DNA of 64,000 nt from Chlorocebus sabaeus (GCF_047675955.1 NC_132925.1:77567622-77631621); one strand, 5' to 3'; shown: positions 1-12,003, numbered from the stretch's first letter. The notes: generated by a model from the sequence alone, not told the origin. Program-made: numbers and translations.

Positions 1-59
1 TCTGTGAGGCTTCCAGAAGCCGCCAGTTTGCACTATCTCTTAAGGACAGAGCACAGATT

Positions 60-245
60 ATAGGTTCAAATCGTGGCTCTGCCATTTTCTGTGTAACCTT
101 TAGCCAATAACTTAAACCAGTTTGGGCCTGGAGTTCTTCATCTATAAAACAGGATAAAAAGAGCCTACTTCATAGGACTGTTGGGGAATTCAATGAGAAG
201 GTACATGTAAGCACCTAGAGGTGTGCCTGGCATCAAGCAAATGCC
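60..245 (+). repeat. MIR (tRNA-derived SINE)
   Basis: It follows the MIR order: a 'ggttcaaatcgtggctctgcc' type start, a 'cttcatctataaaacagg' core, then an 'aggtgtgcctggca' end. It is clearly diverged. Confidence 0.8.
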
Positions 246-374
246 AAGTACCACCCCACCATCATCATCTTGTGTTACTCTTACTGCACACATCACACTC
301 CATTATAATTGCTCTTTTGTGATTCTAGGTCCCCAAAGGCAGGGCTGATTTCCATCTATGTATGGAAGAACAGT

Positions 375-560
375 TACAAAGCTCTGCCTCCTACTAGCTT
401 TGCAACTTTGGGCAACTGACCTAACCTCGCTGTGCCTCAGTCTCCTCCTCTGTAAATGGAAATAATAATGTTGCATATGGCATTGTGGTGGGATGAAGAT
501 TGAGTTTCGCATACAAAACACTTAGAATGTTGCCTGGCACCTGTTTAATGTTAACTATTG
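375..560 (+). repeat. MIR
   Basis: It shows 'ctgtgcctcagtctcc', then 'ctgtaaatggaaataataatg' and 'ttgcctggcacctg' in MIR order. Confidence 0.8.
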
Positions 561-877
561 TGATTACTGTCATCACCACCAACCCAACTTCGGCAACACC
601 ATCACCAGCCACCATCCTAGCAGCAGCATCATTACTTATCATCACCACTACTCTCTTCCTCAGCACCCTCACACCATAGCAGGAAATGGTGAGTGCACAC
701 TGGTGCTTGCTGAATCTGACTCCTCTCTGTAACATCTGAGTGTATAAGTGGCAGTCATACAGAACTTCAGATGTGCTGGGTATCAGCACAAAGGGCTGCC
801 TATGATGAGATTGCTGGTAAAGAGCTAGAATCTCAGTTTGCCCTGAGACTAGACTGTATCATACTTCTTTTCTTCCC

Positions 878-1010
878 TTTTTTTTTTGGTAGAGACACTT
901 TCTTGATATGTTGCCCAGGCTGGTCTCAAACTTCTGGGCTCAAGGGATCCTCCTGCCTCAGCCCCCACTCAAAGTGCTGGGATTATTGGTATGAGCCACT
1001 GTGCATGGCC
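878..1010 (-). repeat. Alu left-arm fragment (FLAM-like)
   Basis: A run of T, then 'tagagaca', 'ttgcccaggctggtctcaaa' and 'gtgctgggattattgg', ending in 'catggcc'. The right arm is absent, so this is a free left monomer or a truncated Alu. Confidence 0.85.
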
Positions 1011-1279
1011 CGTGTACTTCTTGCTGTGTCCTTCAGAAGAAATACCCGTCCTGCTTCCTGACTCAATTTGTGGCCCTAATAAAACAGCAACCTGCTAGGA
1101 CTACTAGAACACACAAAATGTGGCACTGAGTATACACCCATCTCATAATATGCCCTCAGACACCGACAATCCATGAGGCTAAAATTCCCCATGCCTAGGC
1201 CTCCAGAGACCAGAACATGCTGTAGGTCTTTCAGTACAACCACAGCAGCATGCCACAAGGTGGCAATTCTGCACCCCAG

Positions 1280-1475
1280 ACTCAGGCAGACCTGAGTACA
1301 AATTCTGACTTAGGTCTTTCCAGCTGTGTGGCTTTGGGTAAATGACTGTCCATCTCTGAGTGTCTGTTCACTCCTGTATCAAAGGGAGACAAATGATAAC
1401 ACTCACCTCTCGGGAGTCCTGAGGATGAAAAAAGTCTGCATGAAAACAGACTGTGTAAGTTATGGCTACATAACT
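1280..1475 (+). repeat. MIR
   Basis: A worn MIR with 'gtgtggctttgggtaaatga', 'catctctgagtgtc' and 'ctcgggagtcctgaggat' segments in order. Confidence 0.7.
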
Positions 1476-3360
1476 TATAGGACCAAATGCAAAATGAAAT
1501 CATGGGGCCCATTCAAAAGTTATTAAAGAAGTTTGAGAAGGTGACAGTAGAGTATGAGAGAGTGTGAAAGCAAGCATAGGCCCTTCTGAGCACAGCGCCT
1601 GTGTGAGTGCACAGGCTGCCTGCTCATGAAGCTGCTCTGGATCAGTCAGGCACCAAGCACAGTGCCTGACACAGAGGAGATGCCCAAGAAACGTTCATTC
1701 TTTTCTTTCCTTCAATGGAGCCAAGCAACAACGCTGACAGTATAGTAACACTAGACACTCCCATCTTTCAGGAGCAGCACACTTTTATGCAGAGCTTTGC
1801 TGGTGACCTAGCTGCCTCCTGAAGGGTCCAACGGAACTGAGCTGCCCAGTTACTGGGGGTTTGCTTCCTTCCATGATGCCTAAATTGTGACACCAAGATA
1901 AGGACAGGACCTCTGCGTTAACAGAGCTCCTCCTCACCTCCATCTCTGGTTCATCCAGATGATGGTTTTCCCAGAAGGACTAGCCCTTCGATTCCTGCCT
2001 GACATGGGTTATGAACTGGCAACTCTGGTTTGACACCCCTTCCCAGTAATTATTTTTTAATTGGGAGGTAGCTACCAACATTTAATAAGCAAAGAAATTC
2101 AGATAAAAATCAGCAATGGTAGCTTCCACTGGAAACGTTCAAGGTTGGCAATAAAAGCCTGAACTCCTACATGGCAAATGTCAGTTGGAATCAAGCAGCA
2201 CACTCCCTTCTGACAGGGTATGTCTCACTGGTTTGCCACAGTCGTCACTACTCCCTAATGTCACACCGGACCAGCTTTCCTCACCCCAATTCCCATTGCC
2301 AGCTCACTCTGGCCAGCCTAGTTTCAGTTTACAAGATGGCACTCTGACCCAGTGAGTCTGCAGAACAACACTAACTCAGGTCTTTTAAAAAGGCCTCAAA
2401 ATCAAAAGTAAAAATCATGGTTTAATAAACTTACCACAATCCTGATACCACTAACCTGGCTCAAGAGAAGAGGCTCTTTCTGTACAAAGCAGCTTTCTCC
2501 AATTCTGTTTATTTTTGAAGAGATTTTATTTTTAGGCCAATTAGAAACTAACCATGCTGTTGCTCTGCCCATATAACATAGTCCATTCTCAGTGCATTTG
2601 GATCTGTGTAGAAGATGACAATGAGGAAAGGAGTATCAACTGATACCCAGTACTCCCCCAGTGGATGTGATGTGCAGGTGAACAGCTACTCAGAGAGTGA
2701 TGTGAGGCCAGCTAGAGCCCAGACTCAAAAGAATGAGCCGGCTCCCGAAATGTCTTCCCGGTGAAACTTGGAGCAAAATGCTAATGAACCCTCTCTGAGC
2801 ATATGCAGGAGGAAGGTAAGGTTAACAACCTCCCCACAGCCTTTCTTTCTCTCCGTCTATATTTCAGCACCCAGCAGAATCTGAGTAAAGTGTCTCCATT
2901 CTGCTTTTTAAAAAAAATAAAAAAAAAAAAAAAAAGAAAAGAAAAACAGTTTTCAGTGGCATATGTCATCACTGAATTAATGCTGTTTGCCTTTTACTGG
3001 CTTGGCTCTCATCCCAGTAGAAGCAAATAAAAACGGAGTACAATGTACTATAAATGCTACCGGCAGCAATACATCAGATGGACCCATCTGAAATGCCTCC
3101 TACCCTCCAGTAAGGGCTCAACTTCTGCTACAGGACAAGAACCCCTCTGGTGAGACTAAAACTAGCTTGGATCCAAGAGGCCTCTATCAAGAGTAGGGAA
3201 GAGCAAGATTCTTTAATTTGCAAGGAAAATAAAGAGAAGGATGCTCTGCATACTCATAAATTTATAGCCTGTTTCCATCGTGAGGAATTTCACCATATTT
3301 GTTCGGAACCATACCACTCATTAAAAACCTCCCAACATCTGTGAATTAAGGTGGCTGCTT

Positions 3361-3855
3361 AAAAAAAAAGTGGTAAAAAACACATAACACAAAATTTACC
3401 ATCTTAACCATTTCTAAGTGTCCCATTCAGTGATGTTGAGTATATTCACACTGTTGTGCAACTGATCTCCAGAACTTTTTCCTCTTGCAAAACAGAAATT
3501 CTATATCCATTAAACTCCCCATTTCCCCTTTCATCAGCCTCTGGCAACCACCATTCTCCTTTGTTTCTTTGAGTCTGACTATGCCAGGTATCTTAGACAG
3601 TCTTTTTGTGACTGGTTCATTGCACTTAGCATAATGTCCTCAAGGTTCATCCATGCTGTAGCATGTGACAGGATTTCGTTCCTTTTAAAGGCTGAACAGT
3701 TATTTCACTGTATGTCCTCTATGCCACGTTTTATCCATTCACCCATTGATGAACACTTGGGGTGCTTCCACCTCTTGGCTATTGTCGATGATGTTGCCAT
3801 GAACATGGGTCTACAAATATCTCTTTGAGATCCGGCTTTCAATCCTTTGGCCATA
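3361..3855 (-). repeat. L1M 3' end, part 1 (antisense to the window)
   Basis: Landmarks of an old L1 3' region read in reverse: 'tttaccatcttaacca', 'cctctggcaaccaccattct', 'ttgcacttagcataatgtcc' and 'gaacatgggtctacaaatat'. The element continues at 4297 after a transposon insertion. Confidence 0.88.
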
Positions 3856-4294
3856 GAGTTAACCCATCAACAACATAGGTGTTAGGGGTGCTAATCCCGG
3901 AATAGTCAGAAATTCATGTATAACTTTTGAGTCTCCAAAAACTTTCCTGCTAATAGCCTACTGTTGACCGGAAGCCTCACCAATAACATAGTCAATTAAC
4001 ACATATTTGTACATTATTTGTATTATATGCTATATTCTTACAATAAAGTAAGCTAGAAAAAAGAAAATGCTATAAAGAAAATTCTAAGAAAGAGAAAATA
4101 TTTATATTTACTATTCTTTAAGTGGAAGTGGGTCATCATAAAGGTCTTCATTCCCATCATCTTCACTTTGAGTAGGCTGATGAGGGGAGAATGAGGAGGG
4201 GTTGGTCTTGCTCTCTCAGTGGTGGCAGAGACAGATGAAAACTCATGTATAAGTGGATACAAGCAGTTCAAGACTGTTTTTCAAGGGTCAACTG
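3856..4294 (-). mobile_element. Tigger-like DNA transposon, non-autonomous, with TA duplication
   Basis: Read on the minus strand it starts 'cagttgacccttgaa' and ends with the complementary inverted repeat (degraded). TA dinucleotides flank both sides (3854-3855 and 4295-4296). It splits an L1: removing it with one TA rejoins 'ttggcca' to 'tacccagaagtag', the expected L1 order. The same family is at 30817-31218. Confidence 0.85.
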
Positions 4295-4296
4295 TA

Positions 4297-4500
4297 TACC
4301 CAGAAGTAGAACTGCTAAATCATATGATAATTCTGTTTTTACTTTTTTAAGGAACTATCATACTATTTTCCACAGTGGCTGCACATTTTACATTCCCACC
4401 AACAGTGCACAAAGGGTTCCCTTCTTTCCACATTTCTGCCAACACTTATTTTCTATATTTTTGATAGAAACCATTCTAACGGGTGTGAAATGATAAGGTG
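4297..4500 (-). repeat. L1M 3' end, part 2
   Basis: Continuation of the L1 at 3361-3855: 'cccagaagtagaactgc', 'cacagtggctgcacatttta' and 'cattcccaccaacagtgcac' are in the expected order. Confidence 0.88.
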
Positions 4501-5500
4501 GCTGCTGTTTTTACAGGGCCACAAAATTGGCCTTTTATTTTTCTGGAGCCCTGACGTTACCCAAACCACTGCTCCAGAGAAATGATTGTTCATCAGTTAC
4601 AAATAAATATGTTCTCCTGCAACAGGACACTGGCTCTGTGTTAACACGTGTGGGCAGGATTAGAGCATCATTCGTTTCCATTTATATCACTGCCAAGAGT
4701 TCCTGTGAATAAGTGCTCCCTTACCATTTCACGCAGAGCTTAATTCACCACACTCAAACAATCAAAATGATGGTCTGTCATCTCTATTTCAATTAGTTGT
4801 TGGGAAAGTGGGGAGGCATTTGATAAATCCTAATTTAATTCCAAGCCCCTAAAAGATGGCAAGTCCTAACCTACCAGACGGCCACCACTGACAGTTGGTT
4901 GCAAAAGTACGTGGTTTTGAAATCAGTCACAGACAGAAGCTGTACACCAATCTTCCACCAACTATGCCACCTGCTGCAACCTGAATTCTTGACTCCAACC
5001 TCTCTGGAAATCTAACTGTTCTTAGTGGGGTCTGGTTTTCCATACCATGATTTACCATCTGTCCTAATTCAAAGATCGTTCAGTGGGCAATAGAAACTCC
5101 AAGGACCCAGATACTTTCCGAGAAGAAACTAAACTGTACTGGCAGCTGAGTAACCCCTTTAGCCTACCGTGAGCTCATTCCCGTGGACATGCCAGGAAGA
5201 TGACAGATCAGGACGGGGGTGGGCAGAATTATAAAGAAAACACTTCTCTAGAAAGAAACCTGATCAGCAAAACTAGCCCTGGCTGAAAACTACTTCTGAT
5301 AGTCCGTACAAGTGCCTGATACAACTAATTTTAAATAAAGCATGCTGCACTGCTCCCAATCCCTAGACAGCTGGGTACTGCAGTCATGATTTCTGCCCAA
5401 TCTGCATGAACCTGTACTCGTACTTTGTCTTTAAATTACTACTCTATTTGTCCTCAAGTAAACTTCTTCAAAAAGTAAACTTTACATGAATACTATAAAT

Positions 5501-5720
5501 CAGGGGTTCTCGGCCTTGGTATTAATGACATTTTGACCAGATGGTTCCTTGTTGTGGAGCTGTCCTGTGCACCATATGACGTTTAGCAACAGCCCTGGCC
5601 TCTACCCACGAGACACCAAGTAGCACCCCAGTGCCAGTTATGACAACTAAAAATGTCTCCAGATGCTCCCAAATAGTCCTAGGGAGAAGGACAGAATTGC
5701 CTCCGGTTGAGAACCACTGT
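5501..5720 (-). mobile_element. MER5A (hAT-Charlie) transposon relic
   Basis: Full-length-looking element from 'caggggttctcggcc' to 'ggttgagaaccactg', with 'aaaaatgtctccagatgc' inside. The ends are the typical MER5 inverted repeats. Confidence 0.85.
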
Positions 5721-6840
5721 CAGAAATGGAAAGTTGGTCTCTTTTTAAAAGCACACATTAAAATATTCACTTAATAATTAATACTGCATCTGAAATCATC
5801 TGGCATTGCTAATTCTGGGAACCGGTGCCAAAGCCAGCACCACATGGGGAGGATCCCCCGGGACTACAGAGTCAGAGCCCATGTTTGGGCTTTGTCTTGC
5901 CACGGGCCGTGTGGCTCTGGGCACATTCCTTCATCAGAGCCTCCCTCCCTCACCGGCATGACGGCAACAAAGCATGACATTCACATGGGAGTACTCTAGG
6001 ATACTCCCTAGTATCCTAGATATGTCTAGGGACATACTCAGCTGGCCTTCTGCACAGGCAGACCTAGCACAAATGTTCACTGGTGACGCTGTTATTATTT
6101 CTGTAATTAAAGGTTTTCACATTGGGTTCCTTAGTGCTTGAGAGTACCAAAGAGGCGCCTCATGGTTTGCCCAAAGGAGCAGAGTGGCTGCAGCTTTGCA
6201 CCCTCCACTCTGTCTCAAAGCAGAACAGCAGCCCAGAGCCACTGCCCAACTGTGTCCATTCTTAGCTCATGGGCCGTGCAAATGCAGGCCAGGGGATGGA
6301 TGTGGCCTGCTGGCTGTGGTATGCCGACCCCTTAAGTGGACTGTCCCCTTGGCACCTGACTCAGGGCTGAGCCAAAAGAGGCAATTAGTAAACCTTCAGC
6401 AGTGAGTGTTCACACACTGGGGTTCTGAGCAAGATTCAATCTGAAAAAAGTTTCCCTAACTTAAGGAAACAAAAATGGAAAATCCCAGCACGAAATGATG
6501 AATTTGTAGATGATGCCCACTCTGAAATATGTTTGTAGGGTATGCTGTACTGCACAGTGCCCCCAAGAACATTTCATTGCATCAACTGGCTTCTGGGTTC
6601 AGGCTGTGGCTCCTAAGGGTGGGACCACATGCTAGATTTCCATGTAGCAGACATCCAGCTGAGGGCTTTGCACTAAAGAAACACTAGAAAAAAGCCTGGT
6701 GAGAGGGAGTACACGTAAGCCTTCAAGCCTTCTGAAAGGCTTCCAGGGAAGTTGAAACTCTAGCAATCAACACTATAGTAGAGGTTGAGCACCAGCGGTT
6801 CCTACCTGGCCCAGGGATGGGTTTAGTTTGGCCTACATTT

Positions 6841-7130
6841 TTTTTTTTTGAGACGGAGTCTTGCTCTGTTGCCCAGGCTGGGGTGCAGTGGCCAGATCTT
6901 AGCTCACTGCAAGCTCCGCCTCCCGGGTTTACGCCATTCTCCTGCCTCAGCCTCCCGAGTAGCTGGGACTACAGGCACCCGCCACCTCGCCCGGCTAGTT
7001 GTTGTATTTTTTAGTAGAGATGGGGTTTCACTGTGTTAGCCAGGATGGTCTCGATCTCCTGACCTCGTGATCCACCCATCTCGGCCTCCCAAAGTGCTGG
7101 GATTACAGGCTTGAGCCACTGCGCCCGGCC
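6841..7130 (-). mobile_element. AluY, AluYR-like (Old World monkey type)
   Basis: A nearly intact Alu read in reverse: a T tail, 'gagacggagtcttgctctg', both arms, ending 'gcgcccggcc'. Variants such as 'gtggccagatctt', 'gggtttacgcc', 'ccacctcgcccggctag' and 'caggcttgagcc' are ones I associate with cercopithecid AluYR. A direct repeat of 'ggcctacattttt' (6830-6842 and 7131-7143) is its target-site duplication, with a TTTTT/AAAAA-type cleavage site on the minus strand. Confidence 0.93.
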
Positions 7131-7858
7131 GGCCTACATTTTTAAAAAGGAGAAACTGTTTTAAAAATTTGAGCTTACTTGAAAGTTGGGTGGTTCTGCA
7201 CCAAAACCTGGATTTCTGGCTCATTAGGCATTCTCACTGGCAGTAATCTGTGGGAGCTGAGTGAGTTGGCCCTCTTCGGAAAGGTCATGTGCTCTTTAAT
7301 TTGCTGTAGTCCTTACCACTCCCTAATGTCTAACATCTGGTCCTTGTTTCTCATCAGTATTAACTGGTTTCTGTAGGTGTCTGGGTTTGCCACTTCTTCT
7401 ATAGAAGGATCCCCTTCTTCCCTGGGAGATAATATATTAAAGCCAATACTCACAGGACTTAAAAAGATGTTATGAAACACCAAAGGAATTTAAACAAGCC
7501 TTTTGGAGACACTCATAAAAATATAACAGTGTGTGACTTTACACATTATCACTCTTTTCAGAGACCAGGTATTGATTAAGGAAATTGTTTTTTCTTAATA
7601 TGAAGAAAAAATAAATGTGGAACAGATCTAAAGCAAATGTACACACAAAGTCCTTAAAATAAATCACTAACATTAAAATGATGGTGATTTCATTAAAAAA
7701 TAAATACCATACTGGAGAAGGCAGACAGAACAAAGGACAAGGTGAATGGAAGTGAAGCAAGACCTTAAGGATCATTGACTGATGGGTTTGCTTGTTTTAC
7801 CCTCAGGTCACTCACATCCTTTACTAATCGACAGGCACATGCATATTTCTGCGTAAAC

Positions 7859-8083
7859 CAGGGATTGGTAAATGACAGATTGTGGACCATATCAGACCAA
7901 CTGCCTGTTTCTGCAAACAAAGTTTTAATTGAAATACTATCACATCCTCTCAGCTGTGTATTGTCTATGGTGGTTTTTGTGCTACAAGGCAGAATTAAGT
8001 AGCTGCAACAGAGACCTGTGGCCTGCAAAACTGAAAAATATTTACTCTCTGGCCCTTAGCTGAAAAAGTTTGCTGATCTCTGG
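7859..8083 (-). mobile_element. MER1B-type hAT-Charlie relic
   Basis: 'cagggattggtaaatgaca' to 'agtttgctgatctctgg', with 'aatatttactctctggccc' inside: the MER1 order. Confidence 0.82.
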
Positions 8084-8235
8084 CTTAAACAATCATCACC
8101 ACCATTTTTAGATTTGAATTGCTTGAAGTTCTGAAGGAAGTTTTTTTAGCTTTCAGAAGAAGCGGACCTTCTTACTGAGCTGAAGGTGATAAGGGAAAGC
8201 TCTGATTTACCAGTGTTGAGTTTCAGGAGGAGGTC

Positions 8236-8525
8236 TTTTTTTTTTTTTGGAGACAGTCTTGCTCTGTCATCCAGGCTGCAGTGCAGTGGCATGATCCTCT
8301 CACTGCATCCTCTGCCTTCCAGTCTCAAGTGATCTCCCACCTCAGCCTCCTGAGTGGCTGGACTACAGGCATAAGCCACTATGCCCTACTAATTGTTGTA
8401 TTTTTTCTAGAGATGCGGTTTCACCATGTTGCCCAGGCTGATCATGAACTTCTGGATTTAAGCGATCCACCCTCCTTGGCCTCCCAAAGTCCTGGGACTA
8501 CAGGAGTGAGCCACGGCACCCGGCC
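8236..8525 (-). repeat. Alu (AluS/J-like)
   Basis: T run, 'ggagacagtcttgctctgtc', 'ttgcccaggctgatcatgaa', ending 'cggcacccggcc'. It is diverged, with small deletions. Confidence 0.93.
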
Positions 8526-9224
8526 ACCTGGAGGTCATTTTTAATGGCAGCTACTTGGGGACCAATAGCTTTAACATCCACAGATGAGAGCAAAGGAAAG
8601 GGCTATGGGGGGCCTCCTCAGAGTCACCAACATTGTGTGGCAACTGGGCTGCTGACAGCTCCATTTGTCAGTGACAGCGAGGGGGTCTCCACAGCCACAC
8701 CACCTTTGGCATTAAGCATGATCATTAGCTCCACTTGGCAAATGAGTACGCGGGACTAAGACTTACCTGAGGACCCCGAGTGAATAAGGGACAGAGCCGA
8801 CTGGGTTGATCTGACTCCCAAAGCCACTCTGCCAAGATTGTAGATGTTCTCAGATTTCTGTAGGGTGGAAGCTGAGGACCAACACACCTCATACCTGAAG
8901 TAGGGAGCCCCCAAAGTTTACCATCCATTTCTTCTCCCCTGTCTCTGGAATCTGGAACCTGACTCCAATGGCAAGAACTCATTTCTACTTACCTGCGGTG
9001 GTCCCAGTCCCTGCCTCTCTCCCATCTCTCAAACTGTAAATACTCCCAGCCTAAACTCTCAGCAGCCATATTTTTCAGGAATGTGGTCAAACAAATGTTT
9101 AAGAGGAACAGGCTGAGAATGCTACTTTGCCAGAGTCCATAGTCCAGAGGCTGAACATTCAAGCTTGAAAATCAATTCCAAGTCCACCACTTGTCTTTGT
9201 AGAAAACACACTGGTCCAAGCCAC

Positions 9225-9835
9225 CATTACTACTGCCTCCTAAATGGGCTTCTTTCATCCATTCCTGCCTTCCTATATCATCTCCACGCAGAGGCCTGAG
9301 TGGTCTTTGAAAAAATCAATCAAGTAATGCTGTAGCCGAAATCTACCACTGGTGGCTCATTTCTAGTAGAACGAAATCCTCAGCATGGTCAACGAGTACC
9401 TTCCCAGAGCACCTCCATCAATCTCTAAATCCATCCCCTTCTCTCCCCCTCACTCTCTCTGGTCTAACCACACTGGCCTGATAGCTCCTCAACTAATCCA
9501 AATTAATTCCCCACTGTAGGGTCTCTGGACCTGCTGTTCCTGCAGCTCAGAATTCCCCTCCCTGGATCTTTGCATGGCTAGCTCCTTCTTACCACTTGGA
9601 TCTCTGCTCAGAGGTCATCCTTGACCACTCAAAGCTATACTGTCCCTCCACTCCCCAACCGCAGCAATTAAGGCTACTTAAGGGTATGTATTTGTTTACT
9701 GGCATATTCTCAAGCTCCCCTACCAGAACGCAAACCCCAAGAGAAGTCTGTGTTGACCTATGTTCTACTCCCAAAGCCTAGCTTGGTGCCTCTTATACAG
9801 TGGGCATTCCATACATGTTTCTTCAGTATCTTCAA
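9225..9835 (+). repeat. L2 LINE 3' end
   Basis: Typical L2 order: 'ggatctctgctcagaggtca', 'ttgaccactcaaagc', 'tatttgtttactggcatatt', a 'gcctagcttggtgcc' segment and a 'gtgggcattcca' end. Confidence 0.75.
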
Positions 9836-10639
9836 ATGCAAGAAATTCAACTTTTTCAAAGTAATTCCTAGAGGGAATGTCACCGTTCATACAGAAACAG
9901 CTTCCCAAGTGGCCCCATATTTCCTTCACTCAGTTCCACCAAAGGCTACTCTGCACCTTTCCCCAAATCACAGCAAAAGTGAGCAATACCCACAGGAGAC
10001 CTCCACTTCAAAAAATTAGTTCATACTAGCTTTAAGAGGAAAGTAATTCAAAACATGAAAATTTATTCTAAGTTGTATCTTAACATACGAGATCTCAGCT
10101 TTAGATGAATTTTAATGTTTACAAGTGCAAAAGCAAATAAATATTTACCAGTTGCTTTTTTTTTGCACTCTTATAACTCCACAACAGCTTAGACGCAAAA
10201 AAAATTGTTGCTAAACATCTTGTAGTCTGGCAAAATGAAGAATTTCTTATTAAGAAAAGCCCTCACAACAATAACAACTCCTCATGCTTATGGCTCCCTT
10301 GCAGAAACTATCAGGATGGTTCATGAAGATTTGAGCATATGACAGAGCAACAGAATTGCCACCAGGAGGGGTAAGATGAGGATCTCATGCCCTGGCCTCA
10401 CCGTCTATACACTGGCTCATTCCCACAGCAATGGGAGCTCTGGGGAGAGAGGGCTGTATTTCTTGGGCAAGGACCATGGGCTCTCCCCAAGCTGAAGCCT
10501 TTCATTCTGTAGATTTCCATGAACATGTCACTTCTCCAGAGTAGTCTTTCTTAGTTAAGGTAGGTCCCTATCCTCTCCGTAATTCTCTTGGACAGCATCC
10601 TGTTTATTTCTTCTATTACCATTTCACAATTGAAAACTT

Positions 10640-10735
10640 CAGTTAGCTAGTTTTCCAGGTTGCCAGTTAACTATCTAGCTTGCCCATTAACCATCTAGCT
10701 TGCCGATTAACCACCATCTAGCTTGCTGGCTTTCT
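10640..10735. repeat. Short tandem array, unit about 20 bp
   Basis: Three close copies run 10660-10679, 10680-10699 and 10700-10722, each built on 'ttgccnattaaccatctagc', the third with a 3-base insertion. Partial copies flank them. Confidence 0.8.
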
Positions 10736-11225
10736 AACGTTCCTGTTACCTAACTTCCGGGCACGCGCTTCAGCTAGCTGCTGTCTGTCATCTGTCTGCC
10801 TTCCCCTTTAAACTTTCTAGTCAGGGACCAGGCTCCCCTGGGACAGCACCCTGCCCAGTCCCTGGCACCAAACTAGCCATTTATAGATACATTATATAAT
10901 GAATATGGAATGACATCTTAATAAACGTCTTAAGATCGATGGCTTTTTAAATTCATTTATATCATTGCCTGGTTGAAGTCCCTGAAGTTATTCTGAGGCA
11001 AGAAAACAAACATCAAAGAAAGACTTTCTCCAGCATAAGAGAGTAGGCTTTTGGAGTAAAACAGGGACACACATTCACACGTGCACACCTTTTCTATGAC
11101 AGACATACGTGATTCTAAGAATATTAAGTACTTTCTGAAGCTTCACCTTCTACTCTCAATTTTGTGAAAAAGGGTAAGACTGTTCACAACAGCAGAAACC
11201 CTCAAAGGGGACCTGCGCCACTTAC

Positions 11226-12003
11226 CTGGATTAACAGTGATAAATCTGCTGTCTTCAGAAAATCGGTCCCCGCGGGACACAGGCTTTTTAGATGGCATTT
11301 CGGGCCTCTTGGGATCACTCCCTGCATACTGCTCCTCTGTGGCGGTGGGGGGCACTTGGGTGGAGGTGACCGCATCGGGGTCCGGGCCTGGGCCGGCATC
11401 CATCCTTCCACCTGTCTGGTCTGTGGGGATGGCAGTGTGGTCCTGCTCATGCCCAGGTATAGTATGATGTCCCCCCTCGGCAGTCCTGTTGGGAGACGAG
11501 GGTGTGGGGCTGGGCTCCGTCTGGTTCCGCTCCTCGGCAGCGTGGGTCACCCCACTCTTCTCCTTCTTTTCGGAGTCCTTCTCTCCATCCTCCTCATGCT
11601 CCCGCTCCCCATCCTCACTCTCACTTTTCTCATCCTTCTCTCCTTCCTCTGTGCCCTCGCTGTCCTTGGTTGGTGACGAATCACCATCTGGCCCTGGAGA
11701 AGCCAAGGCCTCTGTGGTGGCGAGGACTGGCCTAGCCGCCTGCTTGCTGGCTGAGGCGGCTGTCGGGAGGCGTGTGGGCCACACGGTGCTGGGGAAAGAG
11801 GAGATGCCACCACCGCCGAACCCCAGGCCGGCGAGGAGCGTGCTGGTGACCACCGAGGCCACTGTGGCCTGGCTGCCGCTGGAGGAGGGGCCCATCCCAG
11901 TTGCCATGGAAACAAATGAGAATGGGATGCCAGAGGACGTCCAGGTAGAAGACCCCGAGCTGATGGGGGCCATGTCGGCTGAAGAGGCAGGAGACGCTGT
12001 AGG
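11226..12003 (-). CDS. PTPRG: PTPRG exon F: large Ser/Thr/Pro-rich and acidic stalk exon
   Basis: The 778 nt are 259 codons plus one base and encode most of the membrane-proximal extracellular stalk. Residues 1-110 (PTASPASSADM ... ASPGPD) are rich in Ser, Thr, Ala and Pro, as expected for an O-glycosylated, mucin-like spacer. Residues 114-153 are a strongly acidic, Glu/Lys/Asp/Ser-rich stretch (EEGEKDEKSESEDGEREH is typical). Residues 164-183 hold two N-glycosylation sequons (NQT and NRT). The end, RFSEDSRFITVNP, leads to the transmembrane exon, which is not in the window. The acceptor is gggtgatccttcccag and the donor is CCAG|gtaagt. Upstream intron phase 0, downstream phase 1. The exon is GC-rich, so several long antisense reading frames are open by composition. 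The peptide matches human PTPRG closely from memory, with a few apparent substitutions near residues 190-215. Confidence 0.96.

Larger units (their letters stand above)
1..11225 (-). other. PTPRG: PTPRG intron after exon F (partial)
   Basis: At least 11.2 kb of intron; its 3' end and the transmembrane exon are not in the window. Besides the separately listed repeats it holds mostly unique sequence: 1490-2900, 4500-5500, 5730-6830, 7145-7850, 8530-9220 and 9840-11225. In those I see no exon-like peptide, no RNA gene and no clear regulatory element except short A-rich or T-rich runs (for example 2908-2942) and a possible MIR remnant at 5860-6000. A weak 12/14 CTCF-like match is at 1253-1266 and another at 10359-10372. 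The exon F frame stays open into the intron as far as a stop at about 11143. Confidence 0.9.

Noticed and set aside
1253..1266. CTCF-like match (12/14), with similar ones at 10359-10372 and 54280-54293
   Set aside because: Two mismatches each; such matches are expected by chance in 64 kb.
4053..4271. A 72-codon frame similar to one at 30827-31015
   Set aside because: The similarity is real but both lie in copies of the same Tigger-like transposon.
1..11225. Transmembrane exon of PTPRG
   Set aside because: Searched on the minus strand for a hydrophobic exon following the split Ala codon; none found, so it must lie beyond the window.
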